Source: Burkholderia sp. FERM BP-3421 (lineage in GTDB: Bacteria; Pseudomonadota; Gammaproteobacteria; Burkholderiales; Burkholderiaceae). Taken from it: a stretch of DNA of 64,000 nt. A model generated the notes under the pieces. The model did no database searches and was not told the origin of the DNA. It saw only the letters and a list, made by a program, of their open reading frames with translations. The stretch is from positions 1,612,001 to 1,676,000 of the forward strand of contig NZ_CP117782.1 in assembly GCF_028657905.1 (NCBI RefSeq). Reading direction: 5' to 3'. The position numbers and the translations under genes are program-made. Shown here piece after piece: positions 51,614 to 60,916 of the stretch. How positions within the stretch are numbered: the stretch's first letter is position 1; the number at the start of each line of letters is the position of its first letter.

Positions 51614-54346
51614 ATGGAAAACACGCCCGTTAGTGCAGAACCGCAAATGGACCCGACCGCGCCCGCGCCGGGCTCCAACGACGCCCCCAACGCGGCGTCG
51701 CGCGCGCTGCGCGACCTGGAGAACCATACGCCGATGATGCAGCAGTATCTCCGCATCAAGGCCGATCATCCCGATACGCTCGTCTTCTACCGGATGGGCG
51801 ACTTCTACGAACTGTTCTTCGAAGACGCGGAAAAAGCCTCCCGCCTGCTCGACCTGACGCTCACGCAGCGCGGCGCCTCGGCCGGCACGCCGATCAAGAT
51901 GGCGGGCGTGCCGCACCACGCGGTCGAGCAATACCTCGCGAAGCTCGTCAAGTTCGGCGAGTCCGCCGCGATCTGCGAACAGATCGGCGATCCGGCCACC
52001 TCGAAGGGGCCGGTCGAACGCAAGGTCGTGCGCGTCGTCACGCCCGGCACGCTGACCGACGCCGCGCTGCTGTCCGACAAGACCGACGTCTTCCTGCTCG
52101 CGCTCAGCGTCGGCCACAACAAGCGCGGCGTGCCGTCCACCCTCGGCCTCGCCTGGCTCAATCTCGCGAGCGGCGCGCTGCGCCTCGCCGAGCTGCCGCC
52201 CGAGCAGCTCGGCGCGGCGCTCGAACGCATCCGCCCCGCGGAAGTGCTCGCCGCCGAGGCCGACGCGCAGGCGCTGCCGCCCGGCATCGGCGCGGTCCGG
52301 CGCGTGCCGGCCTGGCACTTCGACATCGCCTCGGGCACCCAGCGCCTGTGCGACCAGCTCGACGTCGCGAGCCTCGAAGGCTTCGGCGCGCATTCGCTGA
52401 CGAGCGCCTGCGGCGCGGCCGGCGCGCTGCTGCTCTACGCGGCGGCCACGCAGGGCCAGCAATTGCGCCACGTGCGCAGCCTGAAAGTCGAGAACGAATC
52501 CGAGTACATCGGGCTCGATCCGGCCACGCGGCGCAATCTCGAACTCACGGAGACCCTGCGCGGCACCGAATCGCCCACGCTGTTCTCCCTGCTCGACGCC
52601 TGCTGCACCACGATGGGCAGCCGCCTGCTGCGCCACTGGCTCCATCACCCGCCGCGCGCGTCGGTCGCCGCGCAACACCGCCAGCAGGCGATCGGCGCGC
52701 TGCTCGACGCCCCCGCGCACGACGGCCTCGACGGCCTGCGCAGCGCGCTGCGGCAGATCGCCGACGTCGAACGCATCACCGGCCGGCTCGCGCTGCTGTC
52801 CGCGCGGCCGCGCGACCTGTCGAGCCTGCGCGACACCTTCGCCGCGCTGCCCACACTGCGCGCGCGCGTCGCGGCGATCGCGCCGAACGCCGCCGCGCTC
52901 GCCCGTCTCGAAGCGGCGCTCGAACCGCCCGCGGAGTGCCTGCACCTGCTGCAAAGCGCGATCGCCGAGGAGCCGGCCGCGATGGTGCGCGACGGCGGCG
53001 TGATCGCGCGCGGCTACGATGCCGACCTCGACGAGCTGCGCGACATCTCCGAAAACTGCGGCCAGTTCCTGATCGACCTCGAGACGCGCGAGCGCACCCG
53101 CACCGGCATCGGCAATCTGCGCGTCGAGTACAACAAGGTGCATGGCTTCTACATCGAGGTCACGCGCGGCCAGACCGACAAGGTGCCGGACGATTACCGA
53201 CGCCGCCAGACGCTGAAGAACGCCGAGCGCTACATCACGCCCGAGCTGAAGACCTTCGAGGACAAGGCGCTGTCCGCGCAGGAACGCGCGCTGTCGCGCG
53301 AGCGCGCGCTGTACGACGCGGTGCTGCAGGCGCTGCTGCCGTTCATCGAATCGTGCCAGCGGGTCGCGGCCGCGCTGGCGGAACTCGACGTGCTCGGCGC
53401 GTTCGCCGAACGCGCGCGCGCGCTCGACTGGGTCGCGCCGGCCTTCTCCGACGAGATCGGCATCGAGATCGAGCAAGGCCGCCATCCGGTCGTCGAGGCG
53501 CAGGTCGAGCAGTTCATCGCGAACGACTGCCGCCTGAACCCGGAGCGCAAGCTGCTGCTGATCACCGGCCCGAACATGGGCGGTAAGTCCACCTTCATGC
53601 GCCAGACCGCGCTGATCGCGCTGATGGCCTATGTCGGCAGCTACGTGCCGGCCCGCGCCGCGCGCTTCGGCCCGATCGACCGCATCTTCACGCGGATCGG
53701 CGCAGCCGACGATCTCGCGGGCGGCCGCTCGACCTTCATGGTCGAGATGACCGAGGCCGCCGCGATCCTCAACGACGCGACCCCGCACAGCCTCGTGCTG
53801 ATGGACGAGATCGGCCGCGGCACGTCGACCTTCGACGGCCTCGCGCTCGCCTGGGCGATCGCGCGCCACCTGTTGTCGCACAACGCGTGCTACACGCTGT
53901 TCGCCACCCACTACTTCGAGCTGACCCAGTTGCCGTCGGAATTCCCGCATGCCGCGAACGTGCACCTGTCGGCCGTCGAGCACGGCCACGGCATCGTATT
54001 CCTGCACGCGGTCAACGATGGCCCGGCGAACCAGAGCTACGGCCTGCAGGTCGCGCAATTGGCGGGCGTGCCCACGCCCGTGATCCGCGCGGCGCGCAAG
54101 CACCTGGCCTACCTCGAACAGCAGTCCGCGGGCCACGCCACACCGCAACTCGACCTGTTCACCGCGCCCGCCGTGTTCGAGGACGCGGACGACACGCCCA
54201 CGCCATCCTGCGACGCGCCCGCGCATCCGGCGCTCACCCGCCTGCTCGCGCTCGATCCCGACGATCTGAAGCCGCGCGACGCACTCGATCTGCTGTACGA
54301 GCTGCACGCGCTGGCCCGCGCGGATGGAGCGGATGCGCAACGTTGA
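51614..54346 (+). CDS. mutS: DNA mismatch repair protein MutS
   Basis: A 910-residue mismatch-recognition ATPase. The mismatch-binding motif is present near residue 60 (VFYRMGDFYELFFEDA, the F-x-E reader being FYELF). Later come the connector, lever and clamp domains, then the ATPase with Walker A GPNMGGKST (from about residue 652), MVEMTEAA, DEIGRGTST and FATHYFELT. The C-terminal dimerisation tail includes LLALDPDDLKPRDALDLLYE. ATG 51614 is preferred to TTG 51611. It is about 55 residues longer than E. coli MutS, partly from an Ala/Pro-rich start. Its end overlaps the next gene by 23 bases. Confidence 0.97.
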   Translation: MENTPVSAEPQMDPTAPAPGSNDAPNAASRALRDLENHTPMMQQYLRIKADHPDTLVFYRMGDFYELFFEDAEKASRLLDLTLTQRGASAGTPIKMAGVPHHAVEQYLAKLVKFGESAAICEQIGDPATSKGPVERKVVRVVTPGTLTDAALLSDKTDVFLLALSVGHNKRGVPSTLGLAWLNLASGALRLAELPPEQLGAALERIRPAEVLAAEADAQALPPGIGAVRRVPAWHFDIASGTQRLCDQLDVASLEGFGAHSLTSACGAAGALLLYAAATQGQQLRHVRSLKVENESEYIGLDPATRRNLELTETLRGTESPTLFSLLDACCTTMGSRLLRHWLHHPPRASVAAQHRQQAIGALLDAPAHDGLDGLRSALRQIADVERITGRLALLSARPRDLSSLRDTFAALPTLRARVAAIAPNAAALARLEAALEPPAECLHLLQSAIAEEPAAMVRDGGVIARGYDADLDELRDISENCGQFLIDLETRERTRTGIGNLRVEYNKVHGFYIEVTRGQTDKVPDDYRRRQTLKNAERYITPELKTFEDKALSAQERALSRERALYDAVLQALLPFIESCQRVAAALAELDVLGAFAERARALDWVAPAFSDEIGIEIEQGRHPVVEAQVEQFIANDCRLNPERKLLLITGPNMGGKSTFMRQTALIALMAYVGSYVPARAARFGPIDRIFTRIGAADDLAGGRSTFMVEMTEAAAILNDATPHSLVLMDEIGRGTSTFDGLALAWAIARHLLSHNACYTLFATHYFELTQLPSEFPHAANVHLSAVEHGHGIVFLHAVNDGPANQSYGLQVAQLAGVPTPVIRAARKHLAYLEQQSAGHATPQLDLFTAPAVFEDADDTPTPSCDAPAHPALTRLLALDPDDLKPRDALDLLYELHALARADGADAQR

Positions 54347-55577
54347 GCATCCCGCGCGGCGGCGCGGCGCCTCCTGGCGCCCGCCGTTGCTCGCGCTCGC
54401 GCTGTCCGCCATGCTGACCGGCCCGGCGGCTGCCGCGCCGGAGGCGCGCGGCAGCGCCTATGCGTTCGCGGTGCTGACGAGCGTGTTCGACACGCCCACC
54501 GACGAAGCGCCCGCGCAACGCCTGCTGGACGCGATCGGGCGCGACCGCTCGGTGTCGTTCATCGTCTACGACGGCAACCTGAAGGGTGCGCGCGAAGCCT
54601 GCCGCGATGCGCTGTACGAGCAGCGTCTCGCGCTCTTCAACGCATCGCGCATCCCGCTCGTGTTCGTGCCCGGGCAGGCCGACTGGGCCGCGTGCGGCGC
54701 AGCGGCGCTGGGCGGCTACGATCCGGTCGAGCGGCTCGATTTCCTGCGCCAGGATCTGTTCTCCGATCCCGCCACGCTCGGCCAGACCCCGCTGCCGCTG
54801 ACGCGCGAGAGCGAAGTGCCCCGCTTCCGGCCGTACCGCGAGAATGTCCGCTGGGTGCAGGGCGATACGGTGTACGTCGGCCTCAACGCACCCGCGCCGA
54901 ACAACCGCTATCTGATCGCGGGCGGACGCAACGGCGAATTCGAGGACCGGGTGATCGCCAACGGGTTCTGGATCGACCACGCGGCCGAATACGCGAAGCG
55001 CCGCGACGCGCGCGCGCTCGTGATCTTCATGGAAGGGGATCCGCAGTTCGAGCGCTACGAGCGCGCGGACCGCTTTGCCTGGCTGCGCTTCAACCGGCCG
55101 CGCAACCGCGACGGTTTCCGTGAGTTGAAGCGAGCGCTGGTGAAGGCCGCGGCGACTTTCCGCCGGCCGGTGCTGATCGTGCATGCAAGCGGCGAGCCGC
55201 TCGCCGACGGGTTCCGGATCGATCGTCCGTTGCGTGACGACAAGGGGGAACTGGTGACGAACCTGACGCGTATCGCGGTGGCGTCGCACCAACGTCTCAC
55301 GCAGTGGTTGCGGATCGACGTCAATCCCGGGCGCCAACCGATGTTCAGCGTCGGCGTGCGGGCCGTGCCGAAGTCGCTGCCTCAACCGCCCGCGCTGCCC
55401 GCCGCACCGCGCGACGAGACGCCGTTGCCGCCGATGCCGGAAATCCCCGCGCTGCCGGATCTGCCCGATCCGGGCGCGAGCGACGCCATGCCGCCCGCGC
55501 ATGAACATCCCGACTACCGCGCGCCCGAACCGCAGTCGGGCGCGACGGCGCCGGGCTCAATGCAAGGTACGCCCTGA
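54324..55577 (+). CDS. exported protein of unknown function (possible metallophosphoesterase-like)
   Basis: A 417-residue protein with a signal peptide (LLALALSAMLTGPAAAAPE). The body, about residues 45-340, includes AVLTSVFDTP, FIVYDGNLKGAREACRDALY, LVFVPGQADWAACG and VIFMEGDPQFERYE. These resemble the order of conserved Asp/Asn/His blocks in calcineurin-like phosphoesterases, although the key histidines are not convincing. The C-terminal about 75 residues are Pro-rich and probably disordered. It starts inside the mutS coding end (alternative ATG 54333) and its end overlaps the convergent slyD by 21 bases. Confidence 0.75.
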   Translation: MERMRNVEHPARRRGASWRPPLLALALSAMLTGPAAAAPEARGSAYAFAVLTSVFDTPTDEAPAQRLLDAIGRDRSVSFIVYDGNLKGAREACRDALYEQRLALFNASRIPLVFVPGQADWAACGAAALGGYDPVERLDFLRQDLFSDPATLGQTPLPLTRESEVPRFRPYRENVRWVQGDTVYVGLNAPAPNNRYLIAGGRNGEFEDRVIANGFWIDHAAEYAKRRDARALVIFMEGDPQFERYERADRFAWLRFNRPRNRDGFRELKRALVKAAATFRRPVLIVHASGEPLADGFRIDRPLRDDKGELVTNLTRIAVASHQRLTQWLRIDVNPGRQPMFSVGVRAVPKSLPQPPALPAAPRDETPLPPMPEIPALPDLPDPGASDAMPPAHEHPDYRAPEPQSGATAPGSMQGTP

Positions 55578-56102
55578 GTCGCGATCGTTCGACTCGTCGT
55601 CTTCATCCTCGTCGACGATCTCGAGGCCTTCCGCGCCATGCGCGTGCTCGTGTTCGATCTCATCCTCGGTCGCTTCGCGCACGTCCTTGACCGTCAACGC
55701 GAAACGCAGCGCCATGCCGGCGAGCGGATGGTTGCCGTCGAGCACGACCTTGTCTTCCGCGACGTCCGTCACCGTGTAGATCAGCGAATCCACTTCCTCG
55801 TCGCCGTCTTCCGGCGTGCCTTCGAACTGCATGCCGACTTCGAGCGGCTCCGGGAAACGCTCGCGCGGCTCGATCTTCACCAGTTCCGGATCGTAATCGC
55901 CGAAGGCATCCTGCGGTTCGAGCTGGATCTGCGTCTCGAAGCCCGGCTCATGCCCGTCGAGCTGTTCCTCGATCTTGGGGAACGTGCCATCATAGCCGCC
56001 GTGCAGATACACCATCGGCTCGTCACTTTCCTCGATAAGGTTGCCCTGTGCGTCCGACAGCTTGTACGTGACCGAGACCACAGTGTTTTTTGCGATTTTC
56101 AT
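55557..56102 (-). CDS. slyD: SlyD-type FKBP peptidyl-prolyl isomerase
   Basis: A 181-residue FKBP/SlyD protein. The split FKBP domain has VSVTYKLSDAQGNLIEES at the start and GNHPLAGMALRFALTV at the end, flanking the insert-in-flap chaperone domain (about residues 70-130). The acidic tail (HEHAHGAEG, then Asp/Glu-rich) has only two histidines, so it is poorer in metal ligands than E. coli SlyD. Start ATG 56102 follows GGGAGA; the longer frame to 56192 is not family-like. It is divergent from the cupin gene, with 32 bases between starts. Confidence 0.93.
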   Translation of the reverse strand: MKIAKNTVVSVTYKLSDAQGNLIEESDEPMVYLHGGYDGTFPKIEEQLDGHEPGFETQIQLEPQDAFGDYDPELVKIEPRERFPEPLEVGMQFEGTPEDGDEEVDSLIYTVTDVAEDKVVLDGNHPLAGMALRFALTVKDVREATEDEIEHEHAHGAEGLEIVDEDEDDESNDRDSGRTLH

Positions 56103-56134
56103 CCAATTCTCCCAATTACAAATCTCATTATACG

Positions 56135-57358
56135 ATGCCCAAACGGTCCCAAGTCGAACCGTCCGGCCGTGCGCGCGCAAGTGTCGGCGCACCGCGGCCC
56201 GACGCGCCGACGCCGCTGCTCGGCGGCCTGACGCCCGCGCAATTCATGCGCCGATACTGGCAGAAAAAGCCCTTGCTCATCCGTCAGGCAATACCCGACG
56301 TCACGGCGCCGCTGTCGCGCGACGCGTTGTTCGAACTGGCCGGCGACTACGATGCGGAAGCGCGCCTCATCACGCACTTTCGCAACCGCTGGCAACTCGA
56401 GCACGGCCCGTTCGAGGCCGAGCAGTTGCCGAGCGTCACGCGCCGCGCGTGGACGCTGCTGATCCAGGGGCTCGACCTGCACGACGACAATGCGCGCGCG
56501 CTGCTCGAACGCTTCCGCTTCATCCCCGACGCGCGCCTCGACGACCTGATGATCTCGTACGCCACGGACGGCGGCGGCGTCGGGCCGCACTTCGACTCGT
56601 ACGACGTGTTCCTGCTGCAGGTTCACGGCAAGCGCCGCTGGCGCATCGGCGCGCAAACCGACCTGTCGCTGCAGACGGGCGTGCCGCTCAAGATCCTCGA
56701 ACACTTCGAACCGACCGACGAATGGGTGCTGGAACCGGGCGACATGTTGTACCTGCCGCCCCACATCGCCCATGACGGCCTCGCCGAGGGCGAATGCATG
56801 ACCTGCTCGATCGGCTTCCGCGCGCCGTCCGCGGGCGAGCTGGGCGCGCAGTTCCTCTATCATCTGGCGGAGCGCGGCGGCGTGCGCACGGGCGCGCGCG
56901 CCGACGCGGCGTACCGCGATCCGGGCCAGCCGGCCGTGGACACGCCCGCGCAACTGCCGCCCGCGATGGTCGAGCGCGTGACGGCCATGCTCTCCAGCAT
57001 CAAATGGAGCGATCGCGACATTGGTGAATTCCTCGGTTGTTATCTGAGCGAACCCAAACCGAACGTCGTTTTCGAGCCCCCCGCCCGCGTGCTCGGCGAG
57101 GCCGCCTTCGCGGCCCGGGCGGCCCGCGAAGGCTTACGACTCGACAGAAGGACCGCGTTGTTGTATAACGCGCGCTCGTACTTCATCAACGGCGAGGAAA
57201 ACCCGCTTCAAACGGCCTCAAAATGGCTGCCGGAGGTGGCCAATACTCGCCAGATGGGGGCGAAACGCTTTGTAACACTATCTGGCGACCCTGCAATGAC
57301 AGCCTTGCTGCACGAATGGTATCGTGCGGGCTGGATACGGGTCGGCAAGCTGGAGTAA
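56135..57358 (+). CDS. cupin-type ribosomal protein oxygenase (RoxA/YcfD-like)
   Basis: A 407-residue JmjC-type 2-oxoglutarate/iron oxygenase. The N-terminal FMRRYWQKKPLLIRQA is typical of the YcfD/MINA53 group. The iron ligands are H-x-D in VGPHFDSYDVF and the distal His in LPPHIAHDG. The dimerisation and winged-helix region follows, ending with RFVTLSGDPAMTALLHEWYR. YcfD hydroxylates an arginine of ribosomal protein L16, so the same role is likely here. Start ATG 56135 lies near the divergent slyD start and fits the family better than the upstream frame. Confidence 0.9.
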   Translation: MPKRSQVEPSGRARASVGAPRPDAPTPLLGGLTPAQFMRRYWQKKPLLIRQAIPDVTAPLSRDALFELAGDYDAEARLITHFRNRWQLEHGPFEAEQLPSVTRRAWTLLIQGLDLHDDNARALLERFRFIPDARLDDLMISYATDGGGVGPHFDSYDVFLLQVHGKRRWRIGAQTDLSLQTGVPLKILEHFEPTDEWVLEPGDMLYLPPHIAHDGLAEGECMTCSIGFRAPSAGELGAQFLYHLAERGGVRTGARADAAYRDPGQPAVDTPAQLPPAMVERVTAMLSSIKWSDRDIGEFLGCYLSEPKPNVVFEPPARVLGEAAFAARAAREGLRLDRRTALLYNARSYFINGEENPLQTASKWLPEVANTRQMGAKRFVTLSGDPAMTALLHEWYRAGWIRVGKLE

Positions 57359-57589
57359 AGTTGCTGATTCGTCAGCCCATGCAAAGCGGAATTTGTATGG
57401 GAAAGACAACGTATTGACCCCGGATTTGTCGACGGTCGATAGGAAAGTGCATATAATTTCCGCCCAAGCCGTAGGGAAGATTCACGCTCTTGAAAGTGCA
57501 TCTCCACCAGCGGCCCAGGTCGGTGTTGGAGCACATTACCGGTATTGTTTCGCGCTGTTGCTTACCTTTAACCATAAAAGGACGTGATC

Positions 57590-57841
57590 ATGAAGAAATC
57601 CCTCCTCGTAGCTTCCCTGTTGGCTGCTGTTGCACTGGCTGCGTGCAACAAGAGCGCTGATCAAGCTGCTTCGGCTGCTAGCGACGCTTCGGCTGCTGCT
57701 GCTTCGGCTGCTTCGACGGCTGCTGCTGCAGCGACGGACGCTGCTTCGAGCGTGTCGGCTGCTGCAAGCGATGCAGCTGCTGCAGTGGCGTCGGCTGCTT
57801 CGGCAGCGACGGCCGCTCCGGCTTCGGGCGCAAGCCAGTAA
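57590..57841 (+). CDS. small Ala/Ser-repeat lipoprotein
   Basis: An 83-residue protein with a lipoprotein signal peptide (MKKSLLVASLLAAVALAAC). The mature part is almost entirely Ala, Ser, Asp and Thr in a helical repeat of period about seven (SAASDASAAAASAAS and similar). This recalls the Ala-rich Lpp-like outer-membrane lipoproteins, which form coiled coils. AGGA lies 7 bases before ATG 57590, which is better than GTG 57584. A strong terminator directly follows, so it is a single-gene transcript, probably highly expressed. Codon use is repetitive (GCT-rich) and unlike its neighbours. Confidence 0.85.
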   Translation: MKKSLLVASLLAAVALAACNKSADQAASAASDASAAAASAASTAAAAATDAASSVSAAASDAAAAVASAASAATAAPASGASQ

Positions 57842-57863
57842 GTCGCAGGGTCAGCATCAGCTG

Positions 57864-57893
57864 AAAAAAACCGGCCTTCGGGCCGGTTTTTTT
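57864..57893 (+). terminator. rho-independent terminator after the lipoprotein gene
   Basis: CCGGCC-TTCG-GGCCGG stem-loop followed by seven T residues and preceded by seven A residues, so it may work in both directions. It lies 23 bases after the lipoprotein stop. Confidence 0.93.
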
Positions 57894-57932
57894 ATGGGCG
57901 CGAAAAACGCGCCACGCATCGCCACTGAAAGC

Positions 57933-58709
57933 CTAACGCAAGCAGAGCCAATCAAATCCGTCGCTCTGCGACGCCACCCGCACGTCGTCGGGCTGCCCGC
58001 CCAGCGCCCCCGCGAGCCCCGCCTGCGCCAGCTCCGGCAGGTTGTTCTGCTGACTCAGGTGAGCGGCGACCACATGCTGCAGGCGCGTGCGATCGAGCGA
58101 CGCGAGAATCTCCGCCGCCGCCTCGTTGCTCAGGTGGCCGTGATTGCCCCCGATCCGGGCCTTCAGCGAGGCCGGATAGCGGCTGCCCGCCAGCATGGCG
58201 ACATCATGATTGGATTCGAGCACGAGGCCGTCGCAGCCGCCCAGCGTCGCGCAAATATGCGGCGTCGCCGTGCCGACGTCGGTCAGCACGCCAAGCCGAT
58301 GCGCGCCGTCCGAAAACACGAACTGGAGCGGTTCACGCGCATCGTGGGGAACGGTGTAGGGATGCAGGCACAGATCGCCGAGCGGCGCCGCCTCGTCGCC
58401 CCACAACACGTGGAGATCGATGTCGGCCGCATCGGCGCCCACGGCGCGCGCGGTGCCCCAGCTCATGTAGAGCGGCAGCGCCGCGCGGCGCGCGAGCGTC
58501 AGCGCACTGCCGATGTGGTCGCTGTGTTCGTGAGTGATCAGGATCGCGTCGAGCTGGTCGACGCGCAGATCGAGGCGCGCAAGCCGGCGCTCGATCTCTT
58601 TCCCCGAAAAACCGCAGTCGAGCAGGACGCGCGTGGTCGTGACGCCGTCGGAGGCCTCGACGACCAGCGCGTTCCCTTCGCTGCCGCTTCCCAGGCTCGC
58701 GAAGCGCAC
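57933..58709 (-). CDS. YycJ/WalJ-like metallo-beta-lactamase-fold hydrolase
   Basis: A 258-residue MBL-fold enzyme. It has FASLGSGSEGNALVVEA at the start, the zinc motif THEHSDHIG, then the later ligands in PYTVPHDA, LTDVG, ESNHD and VVAAHLSQQNN. This layout is that of YycJ-type proteins, thought to be nucleic-acid or phosphodiester hydrolases. The natural substrate in Burkholderia is not known to me. It overlaps nothing but starts only 1 base after the bamC stop, so it is co-transcribed with bamC and probably dapA. Confidence 0.9.
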   Translation of the reverse strand: MRFASLGSGSEGNALVVEASDGVTTTRVLLDCGFSGKEIERRLARLDLRVDQLDAILITHEHSDHIGSALTLARRAALPLYMSWGTARAVGADAADIDLHVLWGDEAAPLGDLCLHPYTVPHDAREPLQFVFSDGAHRLGVLTDVGTATPHICATLGGCDGLVLESNHDVAMLAGSRYPASLKARIGGNHGHLSNEAAAEILASLDRTRLQHVVAAHLSQQNNLPELAQAGLAGALGGQPDDVRVASQSDGFDWLCLR

Positions 58710-58710
58710 C

Positions 58711-59847
58711 TCAGTTCAACTGCGCGTGCAGCAGCGAGATGATGCGCTGCGCATCGGAGGAGTTGTCGACCTGGCCGTTCGCGTCGACCACCGCGATCTG
58801 CGTCTTCGCATCGCCCTGCGGACGCACGTTGACGAGGAACTCCTTGCCCGGCTTCGCGGCCGTCGGGCCGCCGTAGAACAGCTTGCCGAACAGGCCGTCG
58901 CGCTTCAGCTCTTCCATCGAGTTGGCGTAGCGCACGTAGTAGATGCCCTTTTCGCGATCGCGATTGTCGACCGTGAAGTTGGTGCGGTCGAGCGCGAGGC
59001 CGACGCGCAGCCAGGCGCGATCGAACGACTCCGACAGGTCGAGGGTCGCGCCGGAATCCACCACCGTCGCGGGCGCCGTCGCCGGACGCGCTTCCGTCAG
59101 CAGTTGCTTCGCCTGCGCGTCGGTCAGCCCGAACTTCTCCATCAGCTTCGCGAGGAACACGGCTTCCAGCACCGGATTGCGCGGACGCTCCTCCCAACGC
59201 GACGAGGTGCCGCCCTGCGGCCCCGTCATCATTTCCTCCATCGCGCTGTGCGTGATCGAGATGTCGGTGTTGCCGTCCGCGGTGCGCGTGACGAGCGTGC
59301 GGAAGCGGTCGCGCGTGCCCGACGAGTAGACGAAATCGATCACGCGGCCGATCGAGCGGCGGAACCAGTCATCCGGAATGTTCGCGCGGTTTTCCGCCCA
59401 GTCGGTCGCCATGATGCCGGTGGCGGGCGCATCGGTCTTCAGCGAGAAGCCGTTGTCCTGCCAGAATTCCTTGAGCTGCGGCCACAGCTGCTCCGGCGTG
59501 CGGCCGTCGACCACGAGCCAGCGATGGTCGCCGTCGCGCTCGACGTGCATGCCGTACGGATCGCGCGCGCTCGGCTGCCCTTCCGTCGCGTTGCCGGCCG
59601 GCGTCACCTGGCGCGTCGGCGCCGAGCCGAGGCCCGAATTGGTCGGCGGCGCGACATACGCGGGCGTGAGCGGCACCGCGCTCAGATCCTGCGGCACCGC
59701 GAGCGGCGGCGCCGCGCCGGTCGACTTGTAGTTGACCCGGTCGGGCGCGAGATAGTCGTTCAGCGTGTCACAGCCGGCGAGCGCGCCCAGCGCGAACGCG
59801 ACGATCGCAACCTGGAGGGCGCGCGGGGAAAAGGCGAAATGTTTCAT
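58711..59847 (-). CDS. bamC: BAM complex lipoprotein BamC
   Basis: A 378-residue lipoprotein (NlpB family). The signal ends in the lipobox LGALAGC, followed by the unstructured BamC N-terminal lasso (DYLAPDRVNYKSTGAAPPLA) that binds BamD. Two helix-grip domains follow (for example EQLWPQLKEFWQDNGFSL, and FDRAWLRVGLALDRTNFTV in the second). It assists outer-membrane protein insertion. Start MKHFAF at 59847 fits a normal lipoprotein signal better than the ORF's upstream Met. It follows dapA in the same order as in E. coli. Confidence 0.92.
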   Translation of the reverse strand: MKHFAFSPRALQVAIVAFALGALAGCDTLNDYLAPDRVNYKSTGAAPPLAVPQDLSAVPLTPAYVAPPTNSGLGSAPTRQVTPAGNATEGQPSARDPYGMHVERDGDHRWLVVDGRTPEQLWPQLKEFWQDNGFSLKTDAPATGIMATDWAENRANIPDDWFRRSIGRVIDFVYSSGTRDRFRTLVTRTADGNTDISITHSAMEEMMTGPQGGTSSRWEERPRNPVLEAVFLAKLMEKFGLTDAQAKQLLTEARPATAPATVVDSGATLDLSESFDRAWLRVGLALDRTNFTVDNRDREKGIYYVRYANSMEELKRDGLFGKLFYGGPTAAKPGKEFLVNVRPQGDAKTQIAVVDANGQVDNSSDAQRIISLLHAQLN

Positions 59848-59967
59848 GAAGTCCTTCGTCTTGCTAGAACGCATGTCATGGGCGACGCCGGGCTGGTATG
59901 CCGGGTCAGTGTCGAAAAAAGCGGTGCAATACCAATGCGGCCGCCCGATGGGGCGGCCGCGTCCGGC

Positions 59968-60873
59968 TCAACTCGGGATGCCGGCTTCGCGTAACGCGCC
60001 GCGCACGGCGTCGTGGCAGCGTTCGTCGAGCGGCGTCAGCGGCAGGCGGATACCGCCCTCGATCCGACCCATCTGCTGCAGGGCCCATTTCACCGGAATC
60101 GGATTCGCCTCGATGAACAGGTGCTTGTGCAGCGACAGCAGTTTCATGTGGATCTCGCGCGCCGTCGCGACATCGCCCGCCAGCGCGGCACGGCACAGCG
60201 CGCTCATCGCGCGCGGCGCGACGTTCGCCGTCACCGAGATATTGCCGTGGCCGCCCAGCAGCATCAGCGCGATCGCGGTCGGATCGTCGCCGCTGTAGAT
60301 CGCGAAATGCGCGGGCGCGCCCTTGATCAGTTGCACGGCGCGATCGATGTTGCCGGTCGCCTCCTTCACGCCGACGATGCCCGGCACCTCGGCGAGACGC
60401 AGGATCGTCTCGTTCGACATGTCCGCGACCGTGCGGCCCGGCACGTTGTACAGGATCACCGGCAGGTCGACCGCCTCGGCGATCGTGCGGAAATGGCGGT
60501 ACATGCCTTCCTGGGTGGGCTTGTTGTAGTACGGCACCACCTGAAGCGTCGCGTCGGCGCCGACCGCCTTCGCCTGCTTCGACAGCTCGATCGCTTCCGC
60601 CGTCGAATTGCCGCCCGCGCCCGCGATGATCGGGATCCGTTTCGCCGCGTGCTCGACCGCGGTCTGGATCGTCTGGATATGTTCGTCAACCGAAACCGTC
60701 GCCGACTCCCCGCTCGTGCCGACCACGACGAGGGCATCCGTCCCCTCTTCGATATGCCAGTCGATCAGTTTGCGGAACGCCGGCAGATCGAGGCTGCCGT
60801 CTTCGTGCATCGGGGTGACGATCGCGGGGATGCTGCCGCGGATTTGAATGCCGTCTTGAGTGCCGTTAGCCAT
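59968..60873 (-). CDS. dapA: 4-hydroxy-tetrahydrodipicolinate synthase
   Basis: A 301-residue class I aldolase-type enzyme that condenses pyruvate with aspartate semialdehyde in lysine and peptidoglycan-precursor synthesis. It has VGTSGES, the catalytic Tyr in PVILYNVPGRT, the Schiff-base Lys in GVKEATGNI, and SGDD. ATG 60873 gives the family N-terminus (MANGTQDGIQIRGSIPAIVTP). It is followed by bamC 120 bases downstream and preceded by a methyltransferase gene. Confidence 0.96.
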   Translation of the reverse strand: MANGTQDGIQIRGSIPAIVTPMHEDGSLDLPAFRKLIDWHIEEGTDALVVVGTSGESATVSVDEHIQTIQTAVEHAAKRIPIIAGAGGNSTAEAIELSKQAKAVGADATLQVVPYYNKPTQEGMYRHFRTIAEAVDLPVILYNVPGRTVADMSNETILRLAEVPGIVGVKEATGNIDRAVQLIKGAPAHFAIYSGDDPTAIALMLLGGHGNISVTANVAPRAMSALCRAALAGDVATAREIHMKLLSLHKHLFIEANPIPVKWALQQMGRIEGGIRLPLTPLDERCHDAVRGALREAGIPS

Positions 60874-60916
60874 GAAGCGCGATGAATTTGAACCAGTAAA
60901 CGTCGATTGTAGCGGA

